64,000 nucleotides of DNA from Bacteroidaceae bacterium (GCA_017466065.1 JAFTUV010000017.1:185248-249247); one strand, 5' to 3'; positions 9,541-19,723 are shown, counted from the first letter of the stretch. The notes: generated from the letters alone by a model not told the origin. Program-made: numbers and translations.

Positions 9541-9614
9541 AGGCTGCTCAATCAAGTTCCGGCACAGGATATTTATTTTTAGAAATTCAAACAGTTTCTT
9601 AACACATAAACACA

Positions 9615-10187
9615 ATGAAAAGAATTGCAATTTTTGCATCGGGCAGCGGTTCAAATGCCGAGAATATTGCCAACTATTTTAAGGGAAACGAAAATGTGGA
9701 AATTTCACTTATTGTAGCCAACAATCCCAACGCCTATGTTATTGAACGCGCCAAGAGGCTCGGCATTCCTTGCGAGGTTGTAACCAAGGCCGAATTTATG
9801 GCTGCCGACACAATTCTTTGTATGATGGAGAAACACGAAATAGACCTCATTGTGTTGGCCGGGTTCCTGTTGCTTGTCCCCGAGAAACTGATTAACGCCT
9901 ACCCTGCCCGCATTGTCAACATACATCCAGCCTTGTTGCCCAAGCACGGCGGCAAAGGAATGTATGGCGACCGCGTTCATAAGGCTGTTGTTGAGAGTGG
10001 CGACACGGAAAGTGGCATAACAATACACTTGATTGATGCCGATTATGACAAGGGCACAACATTCTTTCAGGCAAAGTGCCCGGTGTTGCCCACCGACACT
10101 CCCGACGATGTTGCAGCCAAGGTACACGCATTGGAGTATGAGCATTTCCCACACGTTATTGAGGAGATTTTATTGCAGTTGGATTAA
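9615..10187 (+). CDS. purN: Phosphoribosylglycinamide formyltransferase
   Basis: Third step of purine synthesis: transfers a formyl group from 10-formyltetrahydrofolate to GAR. The protein has 190 residues, the normal length. It shows the N-terminal SGSGSNAENI phosphate-binding loop, NIHPALLP with the catalytic Asn-His pair, the HGGKGMYG segment and SGITIHLIDADYDKG, whose Asp is the third catalytic residue. It follows the LytTR regulator gene and ends at a large palindromic terminator shared with the convergent TPR gene. No other pur genes are nearby. Confidence 0.96.
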   Translation: MKRIAIFASGSGSNAENIANYFKGNENVEISLIVANNPNAYVIERAKRLGIPCEVVTKAEFMAADTILCMMEKHEIDLIVLAGFLLLVPEKLINAYPARIVNIHPALLPKHGGKGMYGDRVHKAVVESGDTESGITIHLIDADYDKGTTFFQAKCPVLPTDTPDDVAAKVHALEYEHFPHVIEEILLQLD

Positions 10188-10258
10188 ACACGCCCTCTCT
10201 GCACTATATATATACTAGGCAATTATATAATATAAATTTACACCAATAGATAGGAATC

Positions 10259-10288
10259 TGTCATTCTATCTGCAAATATAGAATGACA
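10259..10288. repeat. Inverted repeat TGTCATTCTAT / ATAGAATGACA
   Basis: Perfect 11-bp arms at 10259-10269 and 10278-10288 with an 8-base loop. The arm sequence ATAGAATGACAAA recurs near 35158, so it may be a small dispersed repeat rather than a terminator. Confidence 0.5.
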
Positions 10289-10318
10289 AACAAGTGTAAC
10301 ATTGTATATAATACCATT

Positions 10319-10364
10319 ATACAATAAGAAGGTTACATCCGCGGATGTAACCTTCTTATTGTAT
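10319..10364. terminator. Bidirectional terminator between purN and the TPR gene
   Basis: A perfect 46-base palindrome centred on CCGCGG (TACAATAAGAAGGTTACATC and its complement), with T-rich flanks on both strands. Confidence 0.88.
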
Positions 10365-10381
10365 TGTTATTATAATCGGAA

Positions 10382-11641
10382 TTACTGTGCCAATGCCTCA
10401 ATTTCCTTCATTTTATCTTCCATATTCAAGTTGTAGTAACACTGTGAAAGGCCATTAAGCCACAACTCTTTCTTGTCGGGAGCAATCTCACGCAATTTCT
10501 CGAAATAGGGCAATGCCTCTTTGAAATAACCATTGATAATCTCCTTGTCCTTCTTAATTTGTGCACGGTCGAGTCTTACGCTCGATTGCTTTGTGCTGTA
10601 CTCCTGTGCTTTTCCCACATAGCTCAATGCCACATTGCGGAGAGCATTTACATAGTTCGGATCAATTTCCAATGTCTTTTTGTACCACTCGAAGGCTGTG
10701 TCCATATCATTCTGTTGTTGTGCGATGTAACCTTTAAGGTAAACAAAAAGAGGATTGGAGGGGTTCGAAGCGATAAGCTCATCGGCGAGTGTATCGAGAG
10801 CTCCCTTATCACCGGCAGTGTCGTAGTGCTGAATGAGTGTCTGATAGAAGAAGGGGTCGTTGGGGAATTTTACCACACCATCTTTTAGCAATTCAATCCA
10901 TTTTACAGTGTCGCCCAATGTTTCATAGGCTGTGGCTTTGTAACGATAGATGTTGCCTGCCTTCGACTCATCGGCAAGTGCAACATCGGCAAATGCCAAC
11001 ACCTTTTGGTAATCTTCGAGACGCATTCCGCAAAGCACTGCATTGTAGGCTGCATTTACATTGTACACCTTTTCGGCGGGTGTAATAACATCTTTAAGAA
11101 GATGGTGCTCGGTGAGGCTTACGAATTTTGCAAATTGATTGTACGACTCGGCATAATTACCTTTGTTATAGTAGTAGGAACCTCCGTTGTACATCTGGTT
11201 ACGGTTCTCATAAAGACCCTCTTTTATAAATTCGGCATATTTGGGAGCAACCTTGCCTTTTGCATTGGGTGCATTGTCGAGAGAATCGCACTTTTCGAGT
11301 TCATAGATAAGCTGTCCGCAATCGGCATAGAATTTGTCCATATCTATCTGTGCACCGGCTGCGCGTGCTGCATTATCCTTCTCTACAATTGCTTTACGCG
11401 ATTTTGCAGCGATGAACCACACATAGGGGTCATTGTTCACCAACGGACTGTTTACACAGGCCTGTATATTGTTGAGTGCTGCCGAGGGGTTCTCCACAAT
11501 CAACTTTTCGGCATCCTTGGCTACAACCATAAGTGCCTTTGCTTCTCTCTTCTGTGCCTTAATTTGGGCTTTTGTCAATTCTTGACCGAACGCGATTGTT
11601 GCAGACAGAATTAACGCCATTGATAATACTGTTTTTTTCAT
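10382..11641 (-). CDS. Secreted tetratricopeptide-repeat protein
   Basis: Start chosen at 11641 (MKKTVLSMALIL), which gives a clear signal peptide cut after AFGQ; the frame runs back to 11668 but those extra residues precede the signal sequence. The mature protein is about 400 residues and almost wholly helical, with TPR-like units (NKGNYAESYNQF, FVYLKGYIAQQQNDMDTAFEWYKKTLEIDPNYVNALRNVA, shown only in part here) towards the C-terminus. It probably acts as a periplasmic scaffold; no enzymatic domain is visible. It lies 26 bases after the gyrA stop on the same strand and may be cotranscribed. Function is unknown. Confidence 0.85.
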   Translation of the reverse strand: MKKTVLSMALILSATIAFGQELTKAQIKAQKREAKALMVVAKDAEKLIVENPSAALNNIQACVNSPLVNNDPYVWFIAAKSRKAIVEKDNAARAAGAQIDMDKFYADCGQLIYELEKCDSLDNAPNAKGKVAPKYAEFIKEGLYENRNQMYNGGSYYYNKGNYAESYNQFAKFVSLTEHHLLKDVITPAEKVYNVNAAYNAVLCGMRLEDYQKVLAFADVALADESKAGNIYRYKATAYETLGDTVKWIELLKDGVVKFPNDPFFYQTLIQHYDTAGDKGALDTLADELIASNPSNPLFVYLKGYIAQQQNDMDTAFEWYKKTLEIDPNYVNALRNVALSYVGKAQEYSTKQSSVRLDRAQIKKDKEIINGYFKEALPYFEKLREIAPDKKELWLNGLSQCYYNLNMEDKMKEIEALAQ

Positions 11642-11667
11642 ATTTCCAAATTTTATCGGGTTAGTCA

Positions 11668-14187
11668 TTAAATTTCGGTATTTTCTGTTATTTCGGTTAC
11701 TTCACCGGTGTTGTCCGATGTTTCTGCTGTTTCCTCAGCCTCTTCGCGGTTAACCTTGCACACCGAACCTATGCAGTCGTTTTTCTTGCCAAGGTTTATT
11801 ACGCGCACACCTTGTGTCGCACGGCCCTGAACGGGAATCTGGTCGACAGAGGTGCGGATGGTGATACCCGACTTATTGATAATCATCAAGTCGTTCTCGT
11901 TGTTTACATCCATTATAGCAACAAGCTCGCCGGTCTTTTCGGTTACCTGCAATGTCTTCACTCCCTTGCAACCACGGCTCACTGTGGGATAATCGGCAAC
12001 CTCGGAGCGTTTGCCATAGCCTTGTTCCGAGAGTACGAGGAGGCTGTGCTCGGCTTCATCGTTCTTGGGCAGAACCACCATTCCTACAACTTCGTCGCCG
12101 TCGGCAATATCCATTCCCTTTACACCGGTTGCGGTGCGACCCATTGCACGCACTGCGCTCTCGTTGAAGCGCACTGCACGACCGGTGCGGTTGGCCAGAA
12201 TGATATCGCTGTCGCCATCGGTGAGAGCTACCGAGATTACGCGGTCGTCCTCGCGTATGCTGATGGCGATAATACCGTTTGTGCGGGGGCGTGAGTATTG
12301 TTCGAGCGAGGTTTTCTTTATTATACCCTGCTTGGTGCAGAAGATAATATTATGGCTCTCGATGAAATTCTTGTCGGCGAGTGTCTTCACACGTACAAAT
12401 GCGTTAACGGCATCGTCGCTCTCGATGTTGAGCATATTCTGTATTGCACGGCCCTTTGAGTTCTTGTTGCCCTCGGGTATTTCGTACACTTTGAGCCAAT
12501 AGCACTTGCCACGCTGGGTGAAGAAGAGCATTGTGTTGTGCATAGTGGCTGTGTATATATACTCGATAAAGTCGGAGTCGCGGGTGTCGCTACCCTTTGA
12601 GCCTACTCCGCCACGATTCTGGCTGCGGTACTCGGTGAGAGGGGTGCGCTTGATGTAGCCCAGATGCGAGATTGTGATTACCATTTCGTCGTCGGCATAG
12701 AAGTCCTCGGGGTTGAAGTCGTTGGATGCCGAGTAGTCGATGCGGCAACGACGCTCGTCGCCATATTTCTCTTTAATCTCGACAAGCTCCTCTTTAATTA
12801 CACTCTTGCACAGTTCTTCGTCGGTGAGAATTGCTGTGTAGTATTCTATTTTGCGTTGCAATTCATCGAACTCTGCGTGCAATTTATCTTGATTGATGCC
12901 TGTCAACTGGCCAAGGCGCATCTCCACAATGGCATTTGCCTGTGCTTCGCTCAAATTAAAGCGGGCAATAAGTGCCTGACGTGCATCGGCAGGAGATTTT
13001 GCAGCCTTAATGATGCGTACAACCTCGTCGATATTGTCCGATGCAATAATAAGGCCTTCGATAATGTGAGCACGTTCCTGTGCCTTACGCAGGTCGAACT
13101 TGGTGCGACGGATAACAACCTCGTGGCGATGTTCGACGAAGTTTCTAATGCAGTCCTTCAACGAAAGAAGTTGGGGACGACCGTGAACCAGTGCAATGCA
13201 GTTAACGCTGAATGATGTCTGCAATGCCGACATTTTATATAGCTTGTTAAGCACCACATTGGCATTGGCATCGCGCTTTACATCTATCACGATGCGCATA
13301 CCCGATTGGTCCGACTCGTCGTTTATATTGGAAATTCCTTCAATCTTCTTTTCGTTAACCATCGAAGCAATATCCTTTATGAGTTCCTCTTTAAGTACAT
13401 TATAAGGAATTGCGGTAACGATGATTTTTTCGTGTGTCCCCTGCTCTATTTCGGCAACGGCACGCATTATAACGCGGCCGCGACCTGTTTCATAGGCTTC
13501 GCGCACGCCCGAAACGCCCAAGATGTCGCATCCTGTGGGAAAATCGGGAGCCTTGACGTGCTGCATCAATCCGTCGGTGTCAATTTCGGGATTGTCGATA
13601 TAAGCCACACAGGCATCAATAACCTCGTTAAGGTTGTGCGTAGGGATATTGGTTGCCATTCCCACGGCAATACCTGTTGCGCCATTTACAAGCAGGTTGG
13701 GGATACGGGTGGGCATAACTGTGGGCTCAACTGTTTCATTATCATAGTTGGGTTGGAAGTCCACAGTCTCTTTGTAGAGGTCCTCGGCCATATCTTCACC
13801 CAGCTTCTGCAAGCGGGCCTCGGTGTAACGCATAGCAGCAGGCGAGTCGCCGTCGATTGAACCAAAGTTTCCGTGGCCGTCGATAAGCGGATAACGCATC
13901 ACCCAAGGCTGCGCCATACGCACAAGAGCACCATAAACCGACGAGTCGCCGTGAGGGTGATATTTACCAAGAACATCACCCACTGTGCGTGCCGATTTCT
14001 TGAAGGCTTTATCCGATGTGTTTCCAAGCTCCATCATTCCATAAAGGATGCGGCGATGAACAGGTTTTAAACCGTCACGAACATCGGGAAGAGCGCGTGC
14101 AACAATTACCGACATTGAGTAATTGATGTATGAGGTATGCATTTCATCCTCAACATTGACCTTTATAATTCTGTCGTTGTCAATCAT
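11668..14187 (-). CDS. gyrA: DNA gyrase subunit A
   Basis: ATP-dependent supercoiling of DNA, as A2B2 with GyrB. The 839-residue protein has the catalytic breakage-reunion domain, with the active tyrosine in [10 protein letters not shown], the EGL segment in the middle, and a C-terminal beta-pinwheel. The pinwheel carries a GyrA-box-like element, [11 protein letters not shown], and several IIxxxxG blades. This favours GyrA over ParC. The quinolone region reads [11 protein letters not shown]: Ser is present at the E. coli 83 position but Gly replaces Asp at 87. The acidic Thr/Glu-rich tail is typical of the phylum. It has its own promoter upstream. Confidence 0.95.
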   Translation of the reverse strand: MIDNDRIIKVNVEDEMHTSYINYSMSVIVARALPDVRDGLKPVHRRILYGMMELGNTSDKAFKKSARTVGDVLGKYHPHGDSSVYGALVRMAQPWVMRYPLIDGHGNFGSIDGDSPAAMRYTEARLQKLGEDMAEDLYKETVDFQPNYDNETVEPTVMPTRIPNLLVNGATGIAVGMATNIPTHNLNEVIDACVAYIDNPEIDTDGLMQHVKAPDFPTGCDILGVSGVREAYETGRGRVIMRAVAEIEQGTHEKIIVTAIPYNVLKEELIKDIASMVNEKKIEGISNINDESDQSGMRIVIDVKRDANANVVLNKLYKMSALQTSFSVNCIALVHGRPQLLSLKDCIRNFVEHRHEVVIRRTKFDLRKAQERAHIIEGLIIASDNIDEVVRIIKAAKSPADARQALIARFNLSEAQANAIVEMRLGQLTGINQDKLHAEFDELQRKIEYYTAILTDEELCKSVIKEELVEIKEKYGDERRCRIDYSASNDFNPEDFYADDEMVITISHLGYIKRTPLTEYRSQNRGGVGSKGSDTRDSDFIEYIYTATMHNTMLFFTQRGKCYWLKVYEIPEGNKNSKGRAIQNMLNIESDDAVNAFVRVKTLADKNFIESHNIIFCTKQGIIKKTSLEQYSRPRTNGIIAISIREDDRVISVALTDGDSDIILANRTGRAVRFNESAVRAMGRTATGVKGMDIADGDEVVGMVVLPKNDEAEHSLLVLSEQGYGKRSEVADYPTVSRGCKGVKTLQVTEKTGELVAIMDVNNENDLMIINKSGITIRTSVDQIPVQGRATQGVRVINLGKKNDCIGSVCKVNREEAEETAETSDNTGEVTEITENTEI

Positions 14188-14246
14188 AAAATGTGTTTAT
14201 CAATTAAATTTATTCTGTTTATACCTTATTATATATATTAACCTTG

Positions 14247-14278
14247 TAAAGGTACTTAATTTTAGCGAAACCCGCAAA
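14247..14278 (-). promoter_or_regulatory. gyrA promoter
   Basis: On the minus strand, TTTG (14275-14278), a 20-base spacer and TACCTTTA (14247-14254). This fits the Bacteroidetes -33/-7 pattern closely. The predicted leader is about 55 nt. Confidence 0.7.
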
Positions 14279-14311
14279 ATTTTTAAACTTTATTAAGCCC
14301 TAAAAACGCAT

Positions 14312-14352
14312 AAAACCGCGTTTTTAAGCAAAAAGCTCTTAAACGCGGTTTT
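14312..14352 (-). terminator. Terminator after the P5-like gene
   Basis: Arms AAAACCGCGTTT(TT)AAG (from 14312) and CTTAAACGCGGTTTT (14338-14352), extended outward by AGCCCT/AGGGC. It lies between the P5-like stop and the gyrA promoter. Confidence 0.7.
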
Positions 14353-14372
14353 AAAGGGCAAATAAGAGGGGA

Positions 14373-14783
14373 TTAATTCCGGACAGAAAGCATCCACCCC
14401 TCTTCTACATCTTCCATCTTGGCCGGCACGCCATTTTCCATCTGCGACATTGCGGCAACCACACGACACATTGTTTCCTTGTCAAGGGGATTTATTACTA
14501 CATCTTGGGCAACACCGCTCTTCCTCGCAACAAAGGCCGTGTAACCTGCCGTGTCGTTCTCCACGGGCGGTGCCCAACGATTAACCCACTCGGCCAATGT
14601 TGAGAGGCCGTGCAAACGCTTGTAGTTCCTTAAAGTAACGAATGCAGCCCTATACCCCCAACAAGGTGCTTTAAAAGTAAAAAATGCCGAATCGTTCTGT
14701 TCGGCCGATAATCCTTTCCACCGTGTAGCATTGCGGCGAATATTCAAAGGATTATTGTTTCGTAAACCTCTTGAGATTTTCAT
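14373..14783 (-). CDS. Structural protein P5-like small protein
   Basis: A 136-residue protein read from ATG 14783 (MKISRGLRNNNPLNIRR). The RGLRNNNPLNIRR opening, a WKGL segment and a GYRAAFVTLRNY block match the family annotated in Bacteroidales as phage structural protein P5-like. These may be lysozyme-related, as RNNNPxNI motifs occur in phage lytic enzymes. No other phage genes are nearby, so this is a chromosomal singleton and not part of a prophage. A -7 box lies only 10 bases before the start, predicting an almost leaderless mRNA. It is divergent from trmD. Confidence 0.75.
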   Translation of the reverse strand: MKISRGLRNNNPLNIRRNATRWKGLSAEQNDSAFFTFKAPCWGYRAAFVTLRNYKRLHGLSTLAEWVNRWAPPVENDTAGYTAFVARKSGVAQDVVINPLDKETMCRVVAAMSQMENGVPAKMEDVEEGWMLSVRN

Positions 14784-14792
14784 TTTTTGCAC

Positions 14793-14800
14793 CAAAGTTA
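14793..14800 (-). promoter_or_regulatory. -7 box for the P5-like gene, almost leaderless
   Basis: CAAAGTTA on the plus strand is TAACTTTG on the minus strand. Its last G is 9-10 bases from the ATG (14783), so the mRNA would begin only a few bases before the start codon. Confidence 0.5.
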
Positions 14801-14884
14801 ATATCGGCTGCAAAATCAAAGTTTCGTAATTGACACAAAGTATCTGCATTCGGGCAGATTTATGGTAATTTAAAATAAATGTCT

Positions 14885-14892
14885 TATTTTTG
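14885..14892 (+). promoter_or_regulatory. -7 box for trmD
   Basis: TATTTTTG fits TAnnTTTG. A start near 14898 gives an 88-nt leader and excludes a start codon at 14890. No clear -33. Confidence 0.5.
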
Positions 14893-14985
14893 CAACGAGA
14901 AGAAATTTTGCAAGAGGGCAAATGCACTTTTTACAAAAAATATCACAATATAGCAAATACAATAATTTACATTTATAAATTAACT

Positions 14986-15663
14986 ATGCGTGTAGATATT
15001 ATAACCACCTTCCCCGAAATGATGGAGAGTTTCTTTAACACCTCTATAATGGGGCGTGCGCAACGTAACGGATACGCCGAAATTTGTTTACATAATTTAC
15101 GAGATTACACAACCGACAAGCATCGTAGAACCGACGACTACCCGTTTGGAGGATGCGCGGGGCTGGTTATGAAAATCGAACCCATTGACAATTGTATAAA
15201 GCAGCTGAAAGCACAAAGAGAGTATGACGAGGTTATTTACACTTCGCCCGACGGAGAAATTTTCGACCAACCGATGGCAAATTCACTCTCTATGAAGCAA
15301 AATTTGATATTTCTTTGCGGACATTACAAGGGGATTGACCACAGAATACGCGAGCACTTGATTACAAAGGAGATAAGCATAGGAGATTATGTCCTAACGG
15401 GTGGCGAATTGGCAGTTGAGGTAATTTGCGACGCAGTCATTCGCCTAATTCCGGGGGTAATTTCCGACGAAACATCGGCTCTTTCCGACTCTTTTCAGGA
15501 TAATTTGCTTGCGCCACCTGTTTACACACGCCCGGCCGAGTATAATGGATGGAAAGTTCCCGATATTCTACTCTCGGGACACGAGGCCAAGATAAGACAA
15601 TGGGAGTTTGAACAGTCGTTGGAGCGCACGAAGCGTTTGCGTCCCGACCTGCTTGACAAATGA
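14986..15663 (+). CDS. trmD: tRNA (guanine-37-N1)-methyltransferase
   Basis: SPOUT-class methyltransferase that makes m1G37 in tRNAs reading CNN codons, preventing frameshifts; normally essential. The start is ATG 14986 ([13 protein letters not shown]), the usual TrmD beginning; longer forms reach upstream of the predicted transcription start. The knotted AdoMet site is visible as [12 protein letters not shown] and [20 protein letters not shown]. The C-terminal helices include the YTRPAEYNG block. At 225 residues it has the standard length. It stands alone, without rpsP, rimM or rplS, the order seen in proteobacteria. Confidence 0.97.
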   Translation: MRVDIITTFPEMMESFFNTSIMGRAQRNGYAEICLHNLRDYTTDKHRRTDDYPFGGCAGLVMKIEPIDNCIKQLKAQREYDEVIYTSPDGEIFDQPMANSLSMKQNLIFLCGHYKGIDHRIREHLITKEISIGDYVLTGGELAVEVICDAVIRLIPGVISDETSALSDSFQDNLLAPPVYTRPAEYNGWKVPDILLSGHEAKIRQWEFEQSLERTKRLRPDLLDK

Positions 15664-15893
15664 GAAAATTCATTACATTTACATTTGTATATACAAAAGT
15701 AAACACGCACCGGAACATCTGTTTACAACATTCACCACAGCGATCAAGAAACGGAAACGACAGGTTCCCGTTACCCCTGTAATCAGAAAGAAAAAAACTT
15801 CTTTATGATTATCGAATACAATCACAACACACCGGGATTGTGAGCGGGAATGTTGCGCTCTCCCCTTTTACCGAACAACAAGAATAATTCAAG

Positions 15894-17258
15894 ATGAAAA
15901 GAGATGCCATAGACTTCAAGAACGACAAGGTTGCGTCACTATTCAGAAAACTGCTTATTCCCACATTATGGGGCACAGTTTCTATATGTGCGGTGACTGC
16001 CATCGACGGCATATTCGTTGGGCACGGCGTGGGTGCCGACGGTGTAGCCGCAATAAATATCGTTGTACCTATCTACCAGATAATGTCGGGCATAGGGCTT
16101 ATGATTGGTACCGGCTGCTCGGTGGTTGCTTCCATTCATCTTGCACGAAAAAACATAAAGGTTGCGCGGTTGAATATAGCACAGGCGGTTTTCTTTTCTT
16201 CCTTGCTCACTTTTATCCTGTGTGCATTAGTTTTTGCTTTTCCGGTTCGCGCAGCTGCAATACTCGGTGCATCGGACACACTTATGCCGCAAGTGCTTTC
16301 CTATTTAAAATGGATTATGCCAAGTTTTCTGTTCCAGATGTGGAGTATGATAGGCCTCTTTGTTATTCGTCTGGACGGCTCGCCACGCTATGCAATGTGG
16401 TGCAACATTATACCCACTGCCCTAAACGCCATTCTCGACTGGGTGTTCATATTCCCGCTTGGAATGGGCGTGGAAGGTGCTGCAATAGCAACATCAGCGA
16501 GCATTACGATTGGAGGCATTATGGCATTGGCCTACCTGCTTTTCTGTGCCGACACGTTAAGGATTCAACCGTTGAAAATCAGCAGGAAGAGCATTATGCT
16601 GGCTCTTCGCAACATAGGCTATCAATGCAGAATTGGTGCATCGACACTGTTTGGTGAATTGACACTTGCAACCCTCTTCTTTGCGGGGAACCACACATTT
16701 ATGAGATATTTGGGCGATGCGGGTGTGGGCGCATTCGGAATTGCCAGCTACTACACTCCGTTCTTCTTTATGTTCGGCAATGCCGTGGTGCAATCGGCAC
16801 AGCCTATCATAAGCTACAATTACGGAATTTCGCGGTGGAGGGAGATTAAAGAGGTGCGCAGGCTGTTGCTTGTAACATCTGCTGCAATAGGCTTAGCCGT
16901 GGCCCTGCTCTTTATGTTTATTCCCGATTTGTTGGTCGCGCTCTTCGTTGACACGGCAAGCAGAGCCGGACAATTGGCAATAGCCGGCTTTCCCTACCTT
17001 GCCACAGGCATAGTTTTCTTCATTCTTAATGTGGCTGTCATTGGATATTACCAGAGTGTGGAGCAGATTAAGCGTGCCTCAATATTTGTTTTTCTTCGTG
17101 GCTTTGTGTTGCTCACCCCCTGCTTCATTCTTTTGCCAAAGATGCTTGGGACAGAGGGTATATGGCTTGCAATGCCTGCGGCCGAGATTATAACGACATT
17201 CATTATAATGTTGCCGATTGTGGGACAGCTTGCAAAAAGAGGTTCTTCTACACGATAA
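15894..17258 (+). CDS. MATE-family efflux transporter
   Basis: A 454-residue inner-membrane protein with twelve predicted transmembrane helices in two six-helix halves, belonging to the DinF/NorM-type MATE family. Characteristic features are the opening LFRKLLIPTLWG before helix 1, a conserved GTGCSVVAS in the first half and FGIASYYTPFFFMFGNAVVQSAQPIISYNYG (shown in part here) at the start of the second half. It exports organic cations or drugs in exchange for Na+ or H+. A 230-base gap without a visible gene separates it from trmD, and it ends just before a perfect palindromic terminator shared with pyrD. Confidence 0.93.
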   Translation: MKRDAIDFKNDKVASLFRKLLIPTLWGTVSICAVTAIDGIFVGHGVGADGVAAINIVVPIYQIMSGIGLMIGTGCSVVASIHLARKNIKVARLNIAQAVFFSSLLTFILCALVFAFPVRAAAILGASDTLMPQVLSYLKWIMPSFLFQMWSMIGLFVIRLDGSPRYAMWCNIIPTALNAILDWVFIFPLGMGVEGAAIATSASITIGGIMALAYLLFCADTLRIQPLKISRKSIMLALRNIGYQCRIGASTLFGELTLATLFFAGNHTFMRYLGDAGVGAFGIASYYTPFFFMFGNAVVQSAQPIISYNYGISRWREIKEVRRLLLVTSAAIGLAVALLFMFIPDLLVALFVDTASRAGQLAIAGFPYLATGIVFFILNVAVIGYYQSVEQIKRASIFVFLRGFVLLTPCFILLPKMLGTEGIWLAMPAAEIITTFIIMLPIVGQLAKRGSSTR

Positions 17259-17265
17259 GATACAC

Positions 17266-17317
17266 ATAAAGTGAACCCCAAAGTCTTTGTTCATCCAAAC
17301 TTTGGGGTTCACTTTAT
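17266..17317. terminator. Bidirectional terminator between the MATE gene and pyrD
   Basis: Perfect 18-bp arms ATAAAGTGAACCCCAAAG (17266-17283) and its complement (17300-17317) with a 16-base loop. Confidence 0.88.
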
Positions 17318-17352
17318 TCACGGGTTCTGTTTTATAATACCTCACGAGGCTT

Positions 17353-18264
17353 CTACACCTCCAAGGCCCCTATCAATTCGTCGATTGAATTCATTTTGTG
17401 ACGCACCAGATAATCCTCGATATAATCTACAATCTCGCCTGTCACTGCCGGATTCATAAAATTGGCCGTACCAACCTCTATTGCCGTAGCACCTGCAAGC
17501 AGGAATTCAACAGCATCGCGACCGGTGGTTATACCGCCAATACCTACCACGGGGATTTTTACAGCTTTTGCCACCTGCCACACCATACGCAATGCTATGG
17601 GCTTAACGGCCGGGCCGCTCATTCCACCGGTGATTGTCGAGAGCACCGGACGACGCTTTTCGCTGTCGATGGCCATTCCCAAAAGGGTGTTTATGAGCGA
17701 CACACTATCGGCACCGGCTCCCTCTACTGCACGGGCAATCTCGGTGATGTCTGTAACGTTGGGAGAGAGTTTCACGATAAGAGTTTTTGGATAGGCCTTG
17801 CGCACTGCCGACACAACCTCGGCTGCCGAGGCCGGTTGCACGCCAAAAGCCATTCCTCCCTGTTTCACATTGGGACAGGAGATATTCAGCTCTATCGCCG
17901 GAATTCTATCGAGTGCCGCCACCTTTTCGGCACAGGCAACATAATCTTCGATGCAGGCTCCCGACACGTTTACAATAACATTAGTATCGAGGTCTTTCAG
18001 TTGCGGGTATATATTTTGGGCAAAATAGTCGACACCTTTATTCTGCAAGCCCACAGCATTGAGCATTCCCATAGGTGTTTCGGCACTGCGTGGGTAGGGA
18101 TTACCCTCGCGAGGGTTGAGTGTTGTACCCTTTACAATAAAGCCTCCCAATTTATTTAAATCTACAAAGTCGGAGAACTCAACGCCGTAGCCGAATGCTC
18201 CCGAGGCTGTGAGGACCGGATTTTTCAAATTCAATCCTCCTATTTTAACATCTGTCTTTACCAT
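17353..18264 (-). CDS. pyrD: Dihydroorotate dehydrogenase, class 1B catalytic subunit
   Basis: Oxidises dihydroorotate to orotate with FMN in pyrimidine synthesis. The start is ATG 18264 ([16 protein letters not shown]); the frame extends further but those residues lie inside pyrK. The class 1 signatures are present: the FMN-contacting ASGAFGYG, and [11 protein letters not shown] with the catalytic Cys that marks class 1 rather than the Ser of class 2. A C-terminal [19 protein letters not shown] phosphate-binding block completes the barrel. It overlaps pyrK by 7 bases. Together they form the NAD-dependent 1B enzyme in the cytoplasm. Confidence 0.96.
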   Translation of the reverse strand: MVKTDVKIGGLNLKNPVLTASGAFGYGVEFSDFVDLNKLGGFIVKGTTLNPREGNPYPRSAETPMGMLNAVGLQNKGVDYFAQNIYPQLKDLDTNVIVNVSGACIEDYVACAEKVAALDRIPAIELNISCPNVKQGGMAFGVQPASAAEVVSAVRKAYPKTLIVKLSPNVTDITEIARAVEGAGADSVSLINTLLGMAIDSEKRRPVLSTITGGMSGPAVKPIALRMVWQVAKAVKIPVVGIGGITTGRDAVEFLLAGATAIEVGTANFMNPAVTGEIVDYIEDYLVRHKMNSIDELIGALEV

Positions 18265-19025
18265 TTTAATTCTTCTATTGAAAATACCGGACCATCTGTA
18301 CACACACATCTGTGCCCCTCTTTTGTATCCTCGACACAACAGAGACAGGCACCAAGGCCGCAGGCCATTTTATTTTCGAGCGACACTTCACAGGGGATAT
18401 TATTCTCGCGGGCATATTTTGCAACAGCGAGCATCATAGGCTTGGGACCGCAGGTGTATATCTGCGTAAATGCATCTTTAAGAACCGAGTGGTTGGTAAC
18501 ATACCCCTTCTCGCCCAACGAGCCATCCTCGGTGGTATATTCCACCCTGCCGAGTGCTTCATAAGCATCGCGGCGATAGAGGTCTTTTGCCGAACGGGCA
18601 CCTATGAGTAATGTAAAATTATATCCGCCGCGTTTAAGTTCCTCGGCCAGATAATAGAGAGGAGCACTGCCTACTCCACCGCCGACAAGCAGCAGATTGG
18701 CATTCTTATCGGTGGGCATAGTAAATCCGTTGCCAAGCGGCAGAAGCGTGTTTACTTTGTCACCTGCCTTCAAATTACCAAGCCAGCGTGTACCATCGCC
18801 CACAATCTGCACCAGAAAGCCAATTTCATTCTTTTCGGCATTGTAACTGTGAATAGAAATAGGACGGCGCAGCATAACGCTTGGAGTTTCATCTATGCGA
18901 AGCTCGGCAAATTGCCCGGGAAGCACCGCCGGAAGAGGCTGCTCGGATGTCATATTAAGCAACACACACGTTGCGTTGAGCTGCTCAACCTCTTTTATCG
19001 TCAAATCGACAAGAATCTTTTTCAT
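18258..19025 (-). CDS. pyrK: Dihydroorotate dehydrogenase electron-transfer subunit
   Basis: FAD and [2Fe-2S] subunit that passes electrons from PyrD to NAD+. The order is a flavin-binding beta-barrel (RLP-type [13 protein letters not shown] contact), an NAD-binding fold ([19 protein letters not shown]) and a C-terminal cysteine cluster (CGLGACLCC with a further Cys after EGHR), which binds the iron-sulphur centre. Its 255 residues are the normal length. It overlaps pyrD by 7 bases, suggesting translational coupling and equal amounts. A very good promoter lies upstream with a leader of about 90 nt. Confidence 0.95.
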   Translation of the reverse strand: MKKILVDLTIKEVEQLNATCVLLNMTSEQPLPAVLPGQFAELRIDETPSVMLRRPISIHSYNAEKNEIGFLVQIVGDGTRWLGNLKAGDKVNTLLPLGNGFTMPTDKNANLLLVGGGVGSAPLYYLAEELKRGGYNFTLLIGARSAKDLYRRDAYEALGRVEYTTEDGSLGEKGYVTNHSVLKDAFTQIYTCGPKPMMLAVAKYARENNIPCEVSLENKMACGLGACLCCVEDTKEGHRCVCTDGPVFSIEELKW

Positions 19026-19120
19026 AGTCTGTCAAGAAGCTGTTTAAATTTCTAAATATCGGGTTTTATTACAAAATGTTCGCCATAAAGGATGCCCGTT
19101 CACAGAAACGAGCAACTGCA

Positions 19121-19152
19121 CGAAGATAGCATAATTTAATTCTCGGAACAAA
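19121..19152 (-). promoter_or_regulatory. pyrK-pyrD promoter
   Basis: Minus strand TTTG (19149-19152), exactly 20 bases, TATCTTCG (19121-19128). One of the best matches to the Bacteroidetes consensus in the window. The start would be near 19114, leaving a leader of about 90 nt that contains a small CGTT/AACG hairpin. Confidence 0.75.
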
Positions 19153-19165
19153 TAATATAATGGAA

Positions 19166-19211
19166 AAAGGTTGCCTGCAACTCTGTTTTTATATAGAGAG
19201 GGGCAACCTTT
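19166..19211 (-). terminator. Terminator after the XRE regulator gene
   Basis: Arms AAAGGTTGCC (19166-19175) and GGCAACCTTT (19202-19211) with a 26-base loop. On the minus strand the stem is followed by TTTTTCC. Confidence 0.7.
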
Positions 19212-19237
19212 ATTCATAATTCACGCACATTGTGCAA

Positions 19238-19723
19238 CTACTTTTCGGGAATCATTGTTTCGTATGTACCGTCGGTGTAGAATATTCTTATTTCTTTAAT
19301 CTTTTTTACAGCCGGAGAGGGCACAGCAGCCGATGCTGAACGAGGCGCACGCTTGGGCGCACGTTCCACAGGAGAGGAAGGTTGCTGCTCAACCTTTGTC
19401 GGGCGACGCTCTACCGGTGTATTTACAACCGTGGCAGCCTGTGGAAAAAGCTCATTCTGCACCGCAACAGCGGGCTGCGCAAGGGGCTCTTCGAGTGTAA
19501 CAGCACCGGCAACCGGCGCGTTACCCTTTCCTGTTACGAGCCACTGCATATCAAGGCCGGGGAATGCCTCGAATATTTTAAGCATAACCTCTAAACTTGC
19601 TTTATTTCTACCGCTTAATATATGCGACACCGTTGCACGCTGTATACCGGTTTTATCGGCAAATTGCGAAGGGGTGAGAGCATAACTCTTCATTATAAGT
19701 TCTATTCTGTCACGTTCATTCAT
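19238..19723 (-). CDS. XRE-family helix-turn-helix regulator
   Basis: A 161-residue DNA-binding protein. The start is ATG 19723 (MNERDRIELIM). Residues 1-65 form a Cro/C1-type domain: LTPSQFADKTGIQRATVSHI is the helix-turn-helix (only part quoted), then LSGRNKASLEVMLKI and DMQWLVTGKG, common in Bacteroidales XRE proteins. The remainder is a low-complexity Pro/Ala/Arg-rich linker (residues about 85-140) and a short conserved tail, EIRIFYTDGTYE. It probably represses its own or nearby genes; the target is unknown. It has its own promoter and terminator and is not linked to phage genes. Confidence 0.9.
   Translation of the reverse strand: MNERDRIELIMKSYALTPSQFADKTGIQRATVSHILSGRNKASLEVMLKIFEAFPGLDMQWLVTGKGNAPVAGAVTLEEPLAQPAVAVQNELFPQAATVVNTPVERRPTKVEQQPSSPVERAPKRAPRSASAAVPSPAVKKIKEIRIFYTDGTYETMIPEK

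Noticed and set aside
15664..15893. Gene between trmD and the MATE gene
   Set aside because: Only a short Lys/Arg-rich frame (15608-15808), overlapping trmD, without promoter or domain.
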